Below, piece by piece: positions 19,648 to 30,470 of a stretch of 64,000 nt of DNA (positions are counted from its first letter, which is position 1; each line of letters starts with the position of its first letter). The stretch comes from Arthrobacter sp. Hiyo8. GTDB taxonomy: Bacteria; Actinomycetota; Actinomycetes; Actinomycetales; Micrococcaceae. The stretch lies in the NCBI GenBank assembly GCA_001549895.1, contig AP014719.1:1550001-1614000 (forward strand), written 5' to 3'. The notes below the pieces were generated by a model. It was not told the origin of the DNA, did no database searches, and worked only from the letters and a program-made list of their open reading frames with translations. The position numbers and the translations under genes are program-made.

Positions 19648-21591
19648 CTAGCCGAGCAGCTTGCGCTGGCGGTTCTTGTGGTCTGTGTACGTCTGGTAGG
19701 CCTGCTGGGTGGATTCGAGTTCGGAGACCTGCGAAACGGGAACGTCCCACCAGGATTCGGAGCTCGGCGCGTCCAGCAAGGGATCGGATTCGACGTGGAT
19801 CACGATCGGTCCGGTGTCTTCCGGTGCCGCTTTCGCGTCGCGGATGGCTTGTTCCAGTTCGGCGATGACCTTCTCCCCCGGTTCGATCCGGATGACTTTC
19901 GCGCCGAGGGACTCGGCGTTGAGGGCCAGGTCGATGGGCAGGTTCTCGCCGGCGTCGAAGGAGTGTTGTTCCTTGTCCAGGACGCGGTACTGGGTGCCGA
20001 AGCGCTGCGAGCCCAGCGACTCGGAAAGCGAGCCGATCGAGGCGTAGCCGTGGTTCTGGATAAGGACCACGATCAGTTTGATGCGTTCGGCGACGGCGGT
20101 GACCAGTTCGGTGTGCATCATCAGGTAGGAGCCGTCCCCCACCATGACCACGACGTCGCGATCCTTGCCGCCTGCAGCGGCCTCGGCCAGGGCCGCGCGC
20201 TTGACGCCCAAGCCGCCGGGGATCTCGTAACCCATGCACGAGTAGGCATATTCGACGTGGTAGCCGAACGGATCCCGGACACGCCACATCTTGTGCAGGT
20301 CGCCCGGCAGGGAGCCGGCGGCGCAGATGACGACGTCCTGCTCATCCATGGCCCGGTTGGTGGCGCCGATGATCTCGTTCTGGGCCGGCAGCGGGGTGTG
20401 CCGGGTATCGAAGGCTTCATCCACGATGCGGTCCCAGCGCTTCTTCTCGGCCGCGATCGTTTGCTCGAGGTCCGCGCCGACACGGTAGCCGCCGAGGGCT
20501 GCGTTGAGCTTGACGAGGGCCTTGCGGGCATCGGCGACGATCGGCAGTACGGTGCCGTGCTTGTACGCGTCGATCGCGGCCACGTTGATGTTGACGAACT
20601 TCACGTCGGGGTTCTGGAAAGCAGTGCGCGACGCCGTCGTGAAGTCCTCGTAACGGGTACCGATTCCGATGATCAAGTCAGCTTCGGCCGCGATGGCGTT
20701 CGCCGCCGTCGTGCCCGTGGAGCCGATGGCTCCGAGCGAGAACTTGTGGTCCCAGGGCAGGACGCCGACGCCGGCCTGGGTGTTGCCCACCGGGATTCCG
20801 GTCAGTTCGGCGAACGTGGCGAGTTCCTCGTTCGCGAAGGCGTACAGGACGCCGCCGCCGGCAATGATCAAAGGGCGCTTCGCGGCACGGATGGCCTCGG
20901 CGGCGCGGCGGATGTCGTCGTCGTCGGCCTCGGGGCGGCGGATCCGCCACTCACGCTCGGCGAGGAATTCCTCCGGGACATCCAAGGCTTCGGCCTGGAC
21001 GTCCTGCGGCAGCGAAATGGTGACCGCGCCGGTCTCGGCCGGGTCCGTCAGGACGCGCAGGCCGTGGTGGAAGGCCGAGAACAACTGCTCGGGCCGGGAC
21101 ACCCGGTCGAAGAACTTGGACAGCGGACGGAAGGCGTCGTTGACCGTGATGTCGTAGGCGTACGGCAGCTCGAGCTGCTGCAGCACCGGGTCCGCGGCCC
21201 GGGTGGCGAAGGTGTCGGACGGCAGAAGCAGGACAGGCAGCCGGTTGGTGGTGGCCAGCGCCGCGCCGGTCAAAAGGTTCGAGGAACCCGGGCCGATCGA
21301 GGTGCTGATCGCGAACGTCTGGCGGCGGCGGGTGTGCCGGGCGTAGCCGACAGCCTGGTGCGCCTGGGCCTGCTCGTTGCGGCCCTGGTAATACGGCATG
21401 ATGCTCGGATCGAGCTGCTGGTACTGCTTGAGGGCCTGCCCCACACCGGCGACGTTGCCGTGTCCGAAGATCCCGAAGGTGCCCGGGATCAGGCGTTCCC
21501 GGTACTCGCTCCCGCCGACGGTGTCCACCGTGTACTGCTTGGACAGGAACTCGACAACCGCCTGGGCGACCGTCATTCTGCGCGTTGACAT
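19648..21591 (-). CDS. iolD: 3D-(3,5/4)-trihydroxycyclohexane-1,2-dione hydrolase IolD
   Basis: Thiamine-diphosphate enzyme that opens the ring of the dione made by IolE, yielding 5-deoxy-glucuronate. Intact at 647 residues, the usual size. The ATG at 21591 gives MSTRRMTVAQAVVEFLSKQY; longer in-frame extensions are not homologous. It has the three-domain acetolactate-synthase fold: an N-terminal domain with ISTSIGPGSSNLLTGAA, a central domain with GAIGSTGTTAANA, and the cofactor motif MVGDGSYLMMHTE followed by LIQNHGYASIG. It is five bases from the preceding aldolase gene. Confidence 0.96.
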   Translation of the reverse strand: MSTRRMTVAQAVVEFLSKQYTVDTVGGSEYRERLIPGTFGIFGHGNVAGVGQALKQYQQLDPSIMPYYQGRNEQAQAHQAVGYARHTRRRQTFAISTSIGPGSSNLLTGAALATTNRLPVLLLPSDTFATRAADPVLQQLELPYAYDITVNDAFRPLSKFFDRVSRPEQLFSAFHHGLRVLTDPAETGAVTISLPQDVQAEALDVPEEFLAEREWRIRRPEADDDDIRRAAEAIRAAKRPLIIAGGGVLYAFANEELATFAELTGIPVGNTQAGVGVLPWDHKFSLGAIGSTGTTAANAIAAEADLIIGIGTRYEDFTTASRTAFQNPDVKFVNINVAAIDAYKHGTVLPIVADARKALVKLNAALGGYRVGADLEQTIAAEKKRWDRIVDEAFDTRHTPLPAQNEIIGATNRAMDEQDVVICAAGSLPGDLHKMWRVRDPFGYHVEYAYSCMGYEIPGGLGVKRAALAEAAAGGKDRDVVVMVGDGSYLMMHTELVTAVAERIKLIVVLIQNHGYASIGSLSESLGSQRFGTQYRVLDKEQHSFDAGENLPIDLALNAESLGAKVIRIEPGEKVIAELEQAIRDAKAAPEDTGPIVIHVESDPLLDAPSSESWWDVPVSQVSELESTQQAYQTYTDHKNRQRKLLG

Positions 21592-21596
21592 TACTC

Positions 21597-22525
21597 TTAC
21601 TCCGATACTTTCGCAGGTGTCTTCAGCAGCTCTGGCGTCTTCAAGAGCGAGGCGGCGGTGGCAACGGCCCCGGCCACGTCCCCGTCGGCCGGATACAAAA
21701 GGGTCCGTCCCACAGTCAATCCCTGGACTCCCGGCAGGGCAAGGGCGGCCTGCCAGCTGGCGAAGACCTCGTCCTGGCCCGCATCCGGGTCCCCACCCAA
21801 CAGGACCGTGGGCAGCGTGGTGGCCGCCATGACCCGTTCCATCTCCGCCACGACCGGGAGCTTCATCCACGTGTACGCGCTCGTGGAACCCAGGCCCTGC
21901 GCAATCGCGACCGACTTGATCACGGCATCCGGCGAAAGGTCGTTGCGGACACTGCCGTTCGCCTCCCGGACAGACAGGAACGGCTCCACCATGGCGATCA
22001 GCTTGCGCGCGGCGAGGGAGTCCACCGCCTTGGCCGTGGCTTCCAGGATGTTGGCGGTGTCCGGATCCCCGAGGCAGATCCGGGTCAGCATCTTCCCGCC
22101 ATCGGCGCCGAGGGCGTCCAGGGCCGCTGCGGTATGGCCCGTGAAACGGTCGTCGATCTCGTTGACCAGCCCGGCGAGGCCGCCTCGGTTCATCGAGCCG
22201 AAGACGAGCTTGCCCTCAAGTGCCCCGAGCAGAAGCAGGTCATCCATGATGTCCGGCGACGCCAGGACACCGTCGACGGCGGGATTCGCCAAAGCGACCT
22301 GCAGCCGGTCCAAAAGATCCCGGCGATCCGCCATGGCCACCGGATCCGAGCCGACGCTCAGCGCGCCGCGGCCGGGTGGTCGGCCGCGACGATGAAGTTC
22401 TGGGTCCCGTACTTCAGCCCCGGGTGGCGGCGACGTGCGGCGGCGGCGCGGGCAACGGCGTCGGGATCTTCAAGCCGGATCGCACTCAGGTGCTCGTAAC
22501 GGCGGGGGTCGTCATTGAAGCTCAA
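21597..22525 (-). CDS. Cgl0158-family aldolase-like barrel protein (one frameshift)
   Basis: About 309 residues of the (beta/alpha)8 barrel family named after C. glutamicum Cgl0158, found in actinobacterial iol clusters. The TTG at 22525 overlaps the iolC stop (TTGA) and has GAAGGAG upstream. Landmarks are LKYGTQNFIVAADHPGRGAL, then LASPDIMDDLLLL, VFGSMNRGG and the phosphate-site-like GLTVGRTLLYP. The break near 22368 follows the early DHP motif. No iolJ is present, so by position this is the likely aldolase cleaving 2-deoxy-5-keto-gluconate 6-phosphate; that role is inferred. Confidence 0.8.
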
Positions 22526-23546
22526 CGTGTTGCTCCTTCGGAAACTGCTGCGTGGGAAGCTGCTGCGTCGGTGCCCGCGGGCGTCAGGCGGCCGCGTTCG
22601 GCGAGCAACGAGGTGACCTCCTCCGGCGTCGGCATCGCGTCCGCGCACGAGAGGCGGGAGGCGACAATCGCGCCGGCGGCGTTCGCGTAGTCCAGGACCT
22701 GGGCCAAAGGCCAGCCGGACAACAATCCGTGGCAGAAAGCACCGCCGAACGAGTCGCCCGCACCCAGGCCGTTGACGGTCTCCACCGGAACCGGCGCGGA
22801 TACCACGCGTTCCGTACGGGTCTTGGCCATGACGCCTTCGGGGCCGAGCTTGACGACCGCGATCTCGACGCCGGCCGCGAGGAGGCGATCAGCCTGCTCG
22901 TCCGGGTTCCTTCACCTACGGCGACAGCGCATTCCTTGTCATTGCCGATGGCCACCGTGACGTGCGGCAGGATCTTGGCGACCTCGGCCCGGGCCTCGTC
23001 CTCGGAAGCCCAGAACATCGGCCGGTAGTCCAGGTCCAGGATGGTGTATTGGCCCTCTTTGAGTCCGGTGCGGGGGCGCGCTTCGTGGGCCGCGAGGTGG
23101 GCCGAGCGGCTCGGTTCCTGGCAGAGACCGGTCACGGTGGACCAGAAGATGCCGGCGTCCTTGATGGCCTCCAGGTCCAGTTCCTCGGCCTTGATCTGCA
23201 GGTCCGGCGCGGTGGGGAACCGTCCGTAGAAGTAGAGCGGGAAATCATGCGGAGGCTGGATCGCGCAGAACGTGGCCGGGGTCTGAAGGCCCGGCACCGG
23301 GGTGACGAATCCGTCGTCGACCTTGAACTTGCGCAGTTCGCGGTGCAGGTAAATGCCGAAAGGGTCATCACCGGTGCGTGTAATCACGCCGGAGCGGCGG
23401 CCGTGGCGGGCGGCGGCAACAGCCACGTTGGAGGGCGAGCCGCCAAGATACTTGCCGAAGGACTGCACGTCCTCCAGTCCCACACCGATGTCGTTCGGGT
23501 AGATATCAACGCTGATGCGCCCGATGGTGAGCAGTTCGTGGGTCAC
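22522..23546 (-). CDS. iolC: 5-dehydro-2-deoxygluconokinase IolC (one frameshift)
   Basis: PfkB-family kinase that phosphorylates 2-deoxy-5-keto-gluconate using ATP. About 341 residues from a GTG at 23546: THELLTIGRISVDIYPNDIG, the substrate-site KYLGGSPSNVAVAAARHG, and the ATP-site/anion-hole motif NGLGAGDSFGGAFCHGLL near the C-terminus. The frame is lost near 22905. It is the first gene of the leftward operon iolC-aldolase-iolD-iolA-iolE-iolG-iolH, with two operator-like elements 110-140 bases upstream. Confidence 0.93.
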
Positions 23547-23658
23547 GGTGATCGCGGACCTTTCTGTAGTGAACTCTTCTTGCGGGACGGTGAGAGCTCC
23601 AGTGCTTTTGCCGGCCCGCAGTGAGCGGGGCCACAACCACTACTTTGCACCAGAATTC

Positions 23659-23686
23659 ATGTCCTGTCAAAGGTTTGTACTGACAT
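23659..23686 (-). promoter_or_regulatory. Paired operator-like motifs upstream of iolC
   Basis: ATGTCCTGTCAA (23659-23670), which on the minus strand reads TTGACAGGACAT and supplies a TTGACA -35-like hexamer, is followed by TTTGTACTGACAT (23674-23686). The first matches the 10606 promoter region and the second matches the copies near 9.5 and 24.2 kb. This suggests common control of the iol transcription units. Confidence 0.55.
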
Positions 23687-23755
23687 ATTTACAACGAAAC
23701 GTAATGGCCTAAATTACGCGGTGATGTGGGCTTGAGTCCGCTCCAAAACGCTGAG

Positions 23756-24159
23756 TTACCGCGCGGGAACGGCAAGTTCGCCGGTGACATACTGGGCCCT
23801 GCCGAAGCCAAAGGACCAGTCATCGGCAGTGTTTTCGACGTACCCCAGGAAGACATCCTCCCCAGGGACGCCGATCTCGCCGAGCTGGGCGGCGATGGCA
23901 GCGAACAAGGACTGCTTGGCTTCGCGACTTCGACCGCCCTGGGTGAAGATCTGGATCATGACCACGCCGGAACTTCGCTCGAAACCCAGGCCGGCATCCT
24001 GGGCAACAATCTGGCCCTGGAGATGCTCGGTGATGATGTGGAAGTAGTCGCGCTCGGGGATGCCATACTCGGCGAGGATGGCGTCGTGGATTCGCTTACT
24101 GAGTTCACCGAGCTGCTCCGGCGTACGGCCTTCGTTGACGTCAATGCGGACGAGGGCAT
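23756..24159 (-). CDS. Tautomerase-superfamily protein (one frameshift)
   Basis: About 134 residues after restoring a C near 24153, giving MPLVRIDVNEGRTPEQLGEL, with the catalytic N-terminal proline (Pro after Met removal) and the strand pattern of 4-oxalocrotonate tautomerase/MIF-like proteins. Further landmarks are HIITEHLQGQ and VVMIQIFTQGGRSREAK. Start by GAAGGAG. It is a separate unit next to iolC, with a perfect inverted repeat at its promoter. It may tautomerise keto intermediates of inositol breakdown, such as enol forms made by IolE; this role is speculation from context. Confidence 0.78.
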
Positions 24160-24168
24160 CTGCTCTCC

Positions 24169-24206
24169 TTCGATAGTTTGTCCTGACATACTAACAAACT
24201 ATCGAA
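24169..24206 (-). promoter_or_regulatory. Perfect 13-bp inverted repeat at the tautomerase promoter
   Basis: TTCGATAGTTTGT (24169-24181) and ACAAACTATCGAA (24194-24206) are exact reverse complements separated by 12 bases. The shared motif TTTGTCCTGACAT (24177-24189) lies across the left arm and spacer. The element starts ten bases upstream of the tautomerase ATG, so a bound protein would block transcription or initiation. Confidence 0.7.
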
Positions 24207-24278
24207 TCGCGCCACAAGCTCTAGCGACAATGACGCCCCTCCCCACCGACCCGCCCGGACCCAACGGTTAAACAACGA

Positions 24279-24317
24279 CGGCGCCCGTCACCTTCACGTG
24301 GAAGGTGACGGGCGCCG
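24279..24317 (-). terminator. Rho-independent terminator after sucD
   Basis: Arms GGCGCCCGTCACCTTC (24280-24295) and GAAGGTGACGGGCGCC (24301-24316) are perfect complements around a five-base loop, extended by one more pair. On the minus strand GTCGTTGTTTAA follows. It lies about 40 bases after the sucD stop. Confidence 0.88.
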
Positions 24318-24355
24318 CCGTACTTCAATCGCGCGGAAACCCTGCGCGGGTTGTG

Positions 24356-25257
<902 letters not shown>

Positions 25258-25270
25258 AGTCTTGCGTCCC

Positions 25271-26438
25271 TTACTTCGCTGCGTTGGCGAGCTCGGCGGC
25301 CTTGTCGGCGCCCTCGTCCATGGTGGCTGCCAGGGTAACCAGCGGGTGGTTGGCCTCGGCCAGGATGCGGCGGCCCTCTTCGACATTGTTGCCATCGAGG
25401 CGGACAACCAGCGGCTTGTTGGCGTTGGAGCCAAGCTCGGCCAGTGCACCGACGATGCCCTTTGCCACAGCGTCGCACGCGGTGATGCCACCGAAGACGT
25501 TCACGAATACGCTCTTGACCTGCTCGTCACCAAGGATGACGTCCAGGCCAGCGGCCATGACCTCAGCGGAAGCTCCACCGCCGATGTCCAGGAAGTTGGC
25601 CGGCTTGACGTTGCCGTGGTTCTCGCCTGCGTAAGCGACGACGTCGAGGGTGGACATCACAAGACCGGCGCCGTTGCCGATGATGCCGACCGAGCCGTCA
25701 AGCTTCACGTAGTTGAGGTCCTGAGCCTTGGCCTTGGCCTCGAGCGGGTCGGCTGCGTCCTTGTCCTCAAGTTCACCGTGGTGAACGTGGCGGAAGCCGG
25801 CGTTCTCGTCGAGCGAGACCTTGCCGTCAAGGGCAACGATGTCGCCAGCGCCGGTCTTGACCAAGGGGTTCACCTCGACAAGGGTTGCATCTTCCTTCTT
25901 GAAGACGTCCCAGAGCTTCAGGATGACGGAAGCAACCTTGCCACGCAGTTCTTCGGAGAAACCGGCAGCGGCGACGATTTCGTCGGCCTTGGCCTGGTCG
26001 ATACCGACGGCGGGATCGATGGCGACCTTGGCGAGGGCCTCGGGCGCTCAACAGCAAGCTGCTCGATTTCCATGCCGCCTTCAACCGAGCACATGGCCAG
26101 GTAGTTGCGGTTGGCCCGGTCCAGCAGGACGGAGAAGTAGTATTCCTCAGCAATGTCGGCGCCCTGGCGATCATGACCTTGTTGACGGTGTGGCCCTTGA
26201 TGTCCATGCCAAGGATGTTGGTGGCGTGTTCAAGCGCTTCGTCAGCGGACTTTGCGACCTTGACACCGCCGGCCTTGCCACGGCCACCGACCTTTACCTG
26301 CGCCTTGACGACGGTTACGCCGCCGATGCTCTCGGCAGCAGCCTTTGCTTCTTCAGGAGTGTGCGCCACGATGCCGGCGAGCACGGGTACACCGTGCGCT
26401 TCGAACATATCGCGCGCCTGATATTCAAACAGGTCCAC
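25271..26438 (-). CDS. sucC: Succinyl-CoA synthetase beta subunit (two frameshifts)
   Basis: Nucleotide-binding ATP-grasp subunit of the TCA-cycle enzyme, 389 residues after adding bases near 26162 and 26046. It begins [20 protein letters not shown] from a GTG preceded by AAGGA, then [28 protein letters not shown] and [18 protein letters not shown], all conserved in SucC. It heads the sucCD operon and faces away from nothing annotated; about 250 bases of non-coding DNA lie upstream and presumably hold its promoter. Confidence 0.96.
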
Positions 26439-26686
26439 GGTTTAGTGTCCTTCTACGTCGAAGTAGTTTCTGTACAGCCGGAAACCACGGTGACCGCGAA
26501 AACCGGCTGCGGATAGGTGCGCATCGAACGGCTGCCAAGCAGCCGGTCACATTGCGCAAGTTCCTCTCGAACTTTAGCCCCCGGGGAGGCCAGCCGGTTC
26601 TACAGTACCTGTTAAGTGAGTAAGCACACACTTCTATCGACCGTAGAAAAACCCTATATGACGCGGTTTTCCGGCTTCAAGAGCCG

Positions 26687-29214
26687 CTACGAATCCAGTT
26701 TGGTCAGCGGCGCGTAACGCAAGAGCAGCCGCTTCTCGCCGACGTCGAACTTCACCTTCGCCACGGTCTTGTCCCCGGCGCCTTCGACGCCGATCACGGT
26801 GCCGTTGCCGAAGCTCGTGTGGTTCACTTTGTCCCCCACGACGACGGCGACCACTTCCTTTTGCGGCTGGACACGATTGCGTACGACGGCGGCCGGCACG
26901 TCCGCGTTGAAGCCCGCCGTATCGCTGGCTGCGGCCCGCGCGAGGTTCCAGCACCCCAGAAGGAGCCCCCGTAACGCCCGGAACCGATGGGGCGTTCCCC
27001 CAGCCGCTCACTTGGCGGGAGGTGCCCTCGCGCTTCCACTCCACGAGACCGGTAGGGATCTCCTCGAGGAACTGGCTGGCAGGGTTGTATTGGCTCTGGC
27101 CCCACATGCTGCGAACTTCCGAGCGGGTCACGTAAAGGCGTTTCCGTGCACGGGTGAGGCCCACATAGGCCAAGCGACGCTCTTCCGCCAGTTCCTTGGG
27201 ATCGGTTGCGGACCGCTGATGCGGGAAAAGTCCGTGTTCCATACCGGTCAGGAAGACAACGGGGAATTCCAAGCCCTTGGCCGTGTGGAGCGTCATGAGC
27301 GTGACGACGCCCATCCGCTTGGCCTCTGCGACGGCGGCGGCTGCGTCCTCGGAGGATCCTTCGGGAGCGTCCGGGATCTGGTCGGCGTCGGCTACGAGGG
27401 AGACTTGCTCCAGGAATTCACCCAGTGAGCCTTCGGGGTTGTCGCGCTCGTATTCCCGCACCACCGCCACGAGTTCGGCGAGGTTTTCCACGCGGGATTC
27501 GTCCTGCGGATCGGTGCTGGCGCGGAGCCGGCAAGGTACCCGGTCTGTTCCAGTACTGCTTCCAAAGCTGCCGCAGCCCCGGAACCCGAAGCCACTTCGG
27601 CCAGGTCATCCAGGAGTTTCACAAAGCCTAGGACCGCATTCACGGAGCGGGTGGCCATGCCGGGAGCCTGGTCCGCCTTGCGCGCCGCAGTCATGAACGA
27701 CGTGCGTTCGCGCTCGGCGAGCGCCGCGACGGCGCCTTCGGCACGATCACCGATTCCCCGCTTGGGTTCGTTGAGGACGCGACGCAAATTGACGTCGTCG
27801 TCCGGGTTCACCAGGACGCGAAGGTACGCGAGGGCGTCCTTGATTTCCTTGCGCTCGTAGAAGCGGGTGCCGCCCACCACTTTGTACGGCAGTCCGACGC
27901 GGACCAGGACGTCTTCAATGGAGCGGGACTGGGCGTTGGTGCGGTAGAAAATGGCGACGTCGCCGGGACGCAGGCCTTCCTCGTCCTGGAGCCGGTCAAT
28001 CTCCTTGGCGATGAACTGGGCTTCGTCGTGCTCGTTCTCGCCTACGTAGCCGATGATCTTCTCGCCGTCGCCCTCGGCCGTCCAGAGTTTCTTGTCCGGG
28101 CGGTTGGGGTTGCGCGAAATAACGGAGTTCGCCGCGCTCAGGATGTTCTGGGTGGAGCGGTAGTTCTGCTCCAACTTGATGGTGCGGGCTTCCGGGTAGT
28201 CCTTCTCGAATTCGACGATGTTGCGGATGTCCGCACCGCGGAACGCGTAGATGGATTGGTCGGAGTCGCCGACGACGGTCAGCTCGCTCGCCTGGGGACC
28301 CTCACCGACGATTTCGCGGACCAATGCGTACTGTGCGTGGTTGGTGTCCTGGTATTCGTCCACGAGGACGTGGCGGAATCGACGGCGGTAGGACTCCGCG
28401 AGCGCGGGGAAGGCCCGGAACATGTAGACGGTCTGCGCAATGAGGTCGTCGAAGTCCATGGCGTTGGCCTGGCGTAAGCGCTGGGTATAGCCCTTGAAGA
28501 CCTCGGCCACGGCTTGTTCGAAGGGTTCGTTGTAGTTGGCGCTCGAGGCGAACGCATCGTCGTCGATGAGCTCGTTCTTGAGGGCCGAGATCTTGTGCTG
28601 GATCGCTTTGGGCGCGAACTTTTTGGGATCGAGGTCCAGGTTCTTCGCTACGAGCGTGATGAGCCGCAAGGAGTCTGCGGAATCGTAGATGGAGAAGTTG
28701 GAGTTCAGCCCCACGTTGGTAGCTTCACGGCGCAGGATACGCACGCAGGAGGAGTGGAACGTCGAGATCCACATGGACTTGGCACGGGCACCCACCAGGG
28801 CTTCGATGCGTTCCCGCATTTCCGCGGCCGCCTTGTTGGTGAAGGTGATAGCCAGGATCTCGCCGTGATGGGCCCGCCTGGTGGCGATCAGGTACGCAAT
28901 GCGGTTCGACAGCACGCGGGTTTTGCCCGAACCGGCCCCGGCCACGATCAGCAAAGGGCTGCCGGCATGTTTGACGGCTTCCTCCTGCTGGGGGTTCAAC
29001 CCTTCGAGCAACGCCTCCGCAGACGGCAGGCCCGAGTGGCCGCCGTCTTGCCCACCGCCGGGCGTGCCGGCCCAGGACGCACCCCACCGGGCGCACTACC
29101 ACCGGGCGCAGCGCCGCTTCCGGCGCGTGAAAGCATGGCCGGAGCGGCCTTGGTGGCAGCTCGGCTTGCCGCTTTGAAGGGGCCATCAGCGTACGGGTCA
29201 AACAACATATCCAT
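26687..29214 (-). CDS. pcrA: ATP-dependent DNA helicase UvrD/PcrA (four frameshifts)
   Basis: Superfamily 1A 3'-5' helicase for repair and replication restart, about 843 residues. An N-terminal actinobacterial extension (MDMLFDPYADGPFKAASRAA) precedes LNPQQEEAVKHAGSPLLIVA and the Walker A VAGAGSGKTRV. Motif II is VDEYQDTNHAQY, motif III VVGDSDQSIYAFRGA, and later ones LEQNYRSTQNIL and VTLMTLHTAKGLEFPVVFL. The C-terminus is a Tudor-like SH3 segment, VNHTSFGNGTVIGVEGAGDK, ending at Leu-Asp-Ser. Breaks lie near 29030, 27525, 27000 and 26940. The last two fall in the poorly conserved linker before the Tudor domain. Confidence 0.94.
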
Positions 29215-29346
29215 GGTGTTTACCAGTCTAGGCGGTGGCCCTGACACTGATGGACCCGCATGCCCTTCCCCGGGCTGCGTCAAAAAAGTGTTCGGTCGGA
29301 AAATACCGCGGCTCCGAAGTGCCCTCCCAATGATGCTTCTTAGGAG

Positions 29347-29602
29347 CTACAAGTTCGCTGGCTCGCCGGCTTCCTCTGGAAAGGGTGAATTCAGGTTGCC
29401 GCTACGCAGTCCGGCCTTGAGGTGGACCACCGGAATTCCCTGGTAGAACGCCGCCAGCCCCGCGGCATGCTGCCCGGTCACTGCTACTGGCGCCTTGTAA
29501 CGGCCGGTTGCACGCAAGGCCTGGACCAGCGGCGCCATCTTGATGGCCTCCGGACGGGTCCCGTAAACGAGCAGGACAGTGCGGTTGCCAAGGGAGGCGC
29601 AT
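29347..29602 (-). pseudogene. wecB-like remnant with large internal deletion
   Basis: Fragment of a non-hydrolysing UDP-N-acetylglucosamine 2-epimerase. The N-terminal piece [20 protein letters not shown] is the start of the family's first Rossmann-like domain. After VAVTGQH the sequence jumps to [20 protein letters not shown] and [11 protein letters not shown], skipping roughly 60-70 residues, and then stops at TAG with the rest of the enzyme absent. The possible ATG at 29602 is two bases after the phosphatase stop, so the original gene was probably the second of an operon. The first codons are also out of frame. It cannot encode an active enzyme. Confidence 0.75.
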
Positions 29603-29604
29603 CC

Positions 29605-30446
29605 TCAAGCGAATTGCGGCACCGAGGTGAGCGCCGCACGCAACTCCCGGACCGCCGTCGGGCCCCCGCGAGGAACCAGTCCAGGCCGTTGACGCGCACG
29701 ACGTCGGTGTCCCCGCCGGCCGCGCGGACGATCGCCTTGCCGGGGAGCCAGTCCCACTCGGGGCAGCTGTGTTGGAACCAGCAGCCCAGTTCGCCGTCGG
29801 CCACCCGGCCGAGATCGCAAGAGCCGGAACCGAACATGCGCAATGAAGCTGCCGACACCGCTGCAGCATGCCAGGGCATGGCGGCTCGGGGATCGGCGAG
29901 CCACGTGGGGTGGATGTAGGTCGCGGCACCGAGTTCACTTAGGGCAGCACCCGACGGTCCCGGAATCCGTTCGTCGTTGAGGGTCGCGGGATGCCCTTCG
30001 CCGCCGGTCCAAAGCTTGTCGAGCTCCGGTTGATAGATGGCCCCGAGAATGACGTCGGCATCCGAGGCGGTCCCGGGTGATGCCGTGCCCTCGCGTTTCA
30101 AGGCGATCGCGGAGCACCAATAGGTGGAGCCGTGCAGGAAATTGTAGGTACCGTCCACGGGATCGATCACCCAGGTGCGGCCGCTTCTTCCAGCCACCGA
30201 GCTTCCTTCTTCACCCAGGATGCCGTCGTCGGGGCGGCAACGGCGCAGTTGCTCAAGGACGTAGGCCTCGGCCGCATGGTCCGCGGCGGTCACCACGTCC
30301 GAAACCGAGGTCTTCCGTTCGCCTTGCAGGCCGCCCATCCGCATCAGCAGGGCAAGCTGCCCGGCTTCCCGGACCAGGGCGGCAGCGAGTTCGTAGTCGT
30401 CGAGCGATGGATCAAGTTCTGTGGCGGAGTGCCTGCCAGTGGTCAT
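29605..30446 (-). CDS. Inositol-monophosphatase-family phosphatase (one frameshift)
   Basis: Mg-dependent phosphatase, 280 residues when one base near 29665 is restored (ending VRELRAALTSVPQFA). The metal-site motifs are complete: GILGEEGSS (Glu), WVIDPVDGTYNFLHG (two Asp), and CPEWDWLPGKAIV (Asp near the C-terminus). Actinobacterial members can be inositol-1-phosphatases, histidinol-phosphatases (HisN) or fructose-1,6-bisphosphatases; the sequence alone does not separate these. It is upstream of the wecB remnant and divergent from a membrane-protein gene. Confidence 0.87.
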
Positions 30447-30470
30447 GGGTCCAGCTTATGTGGCGGGATA

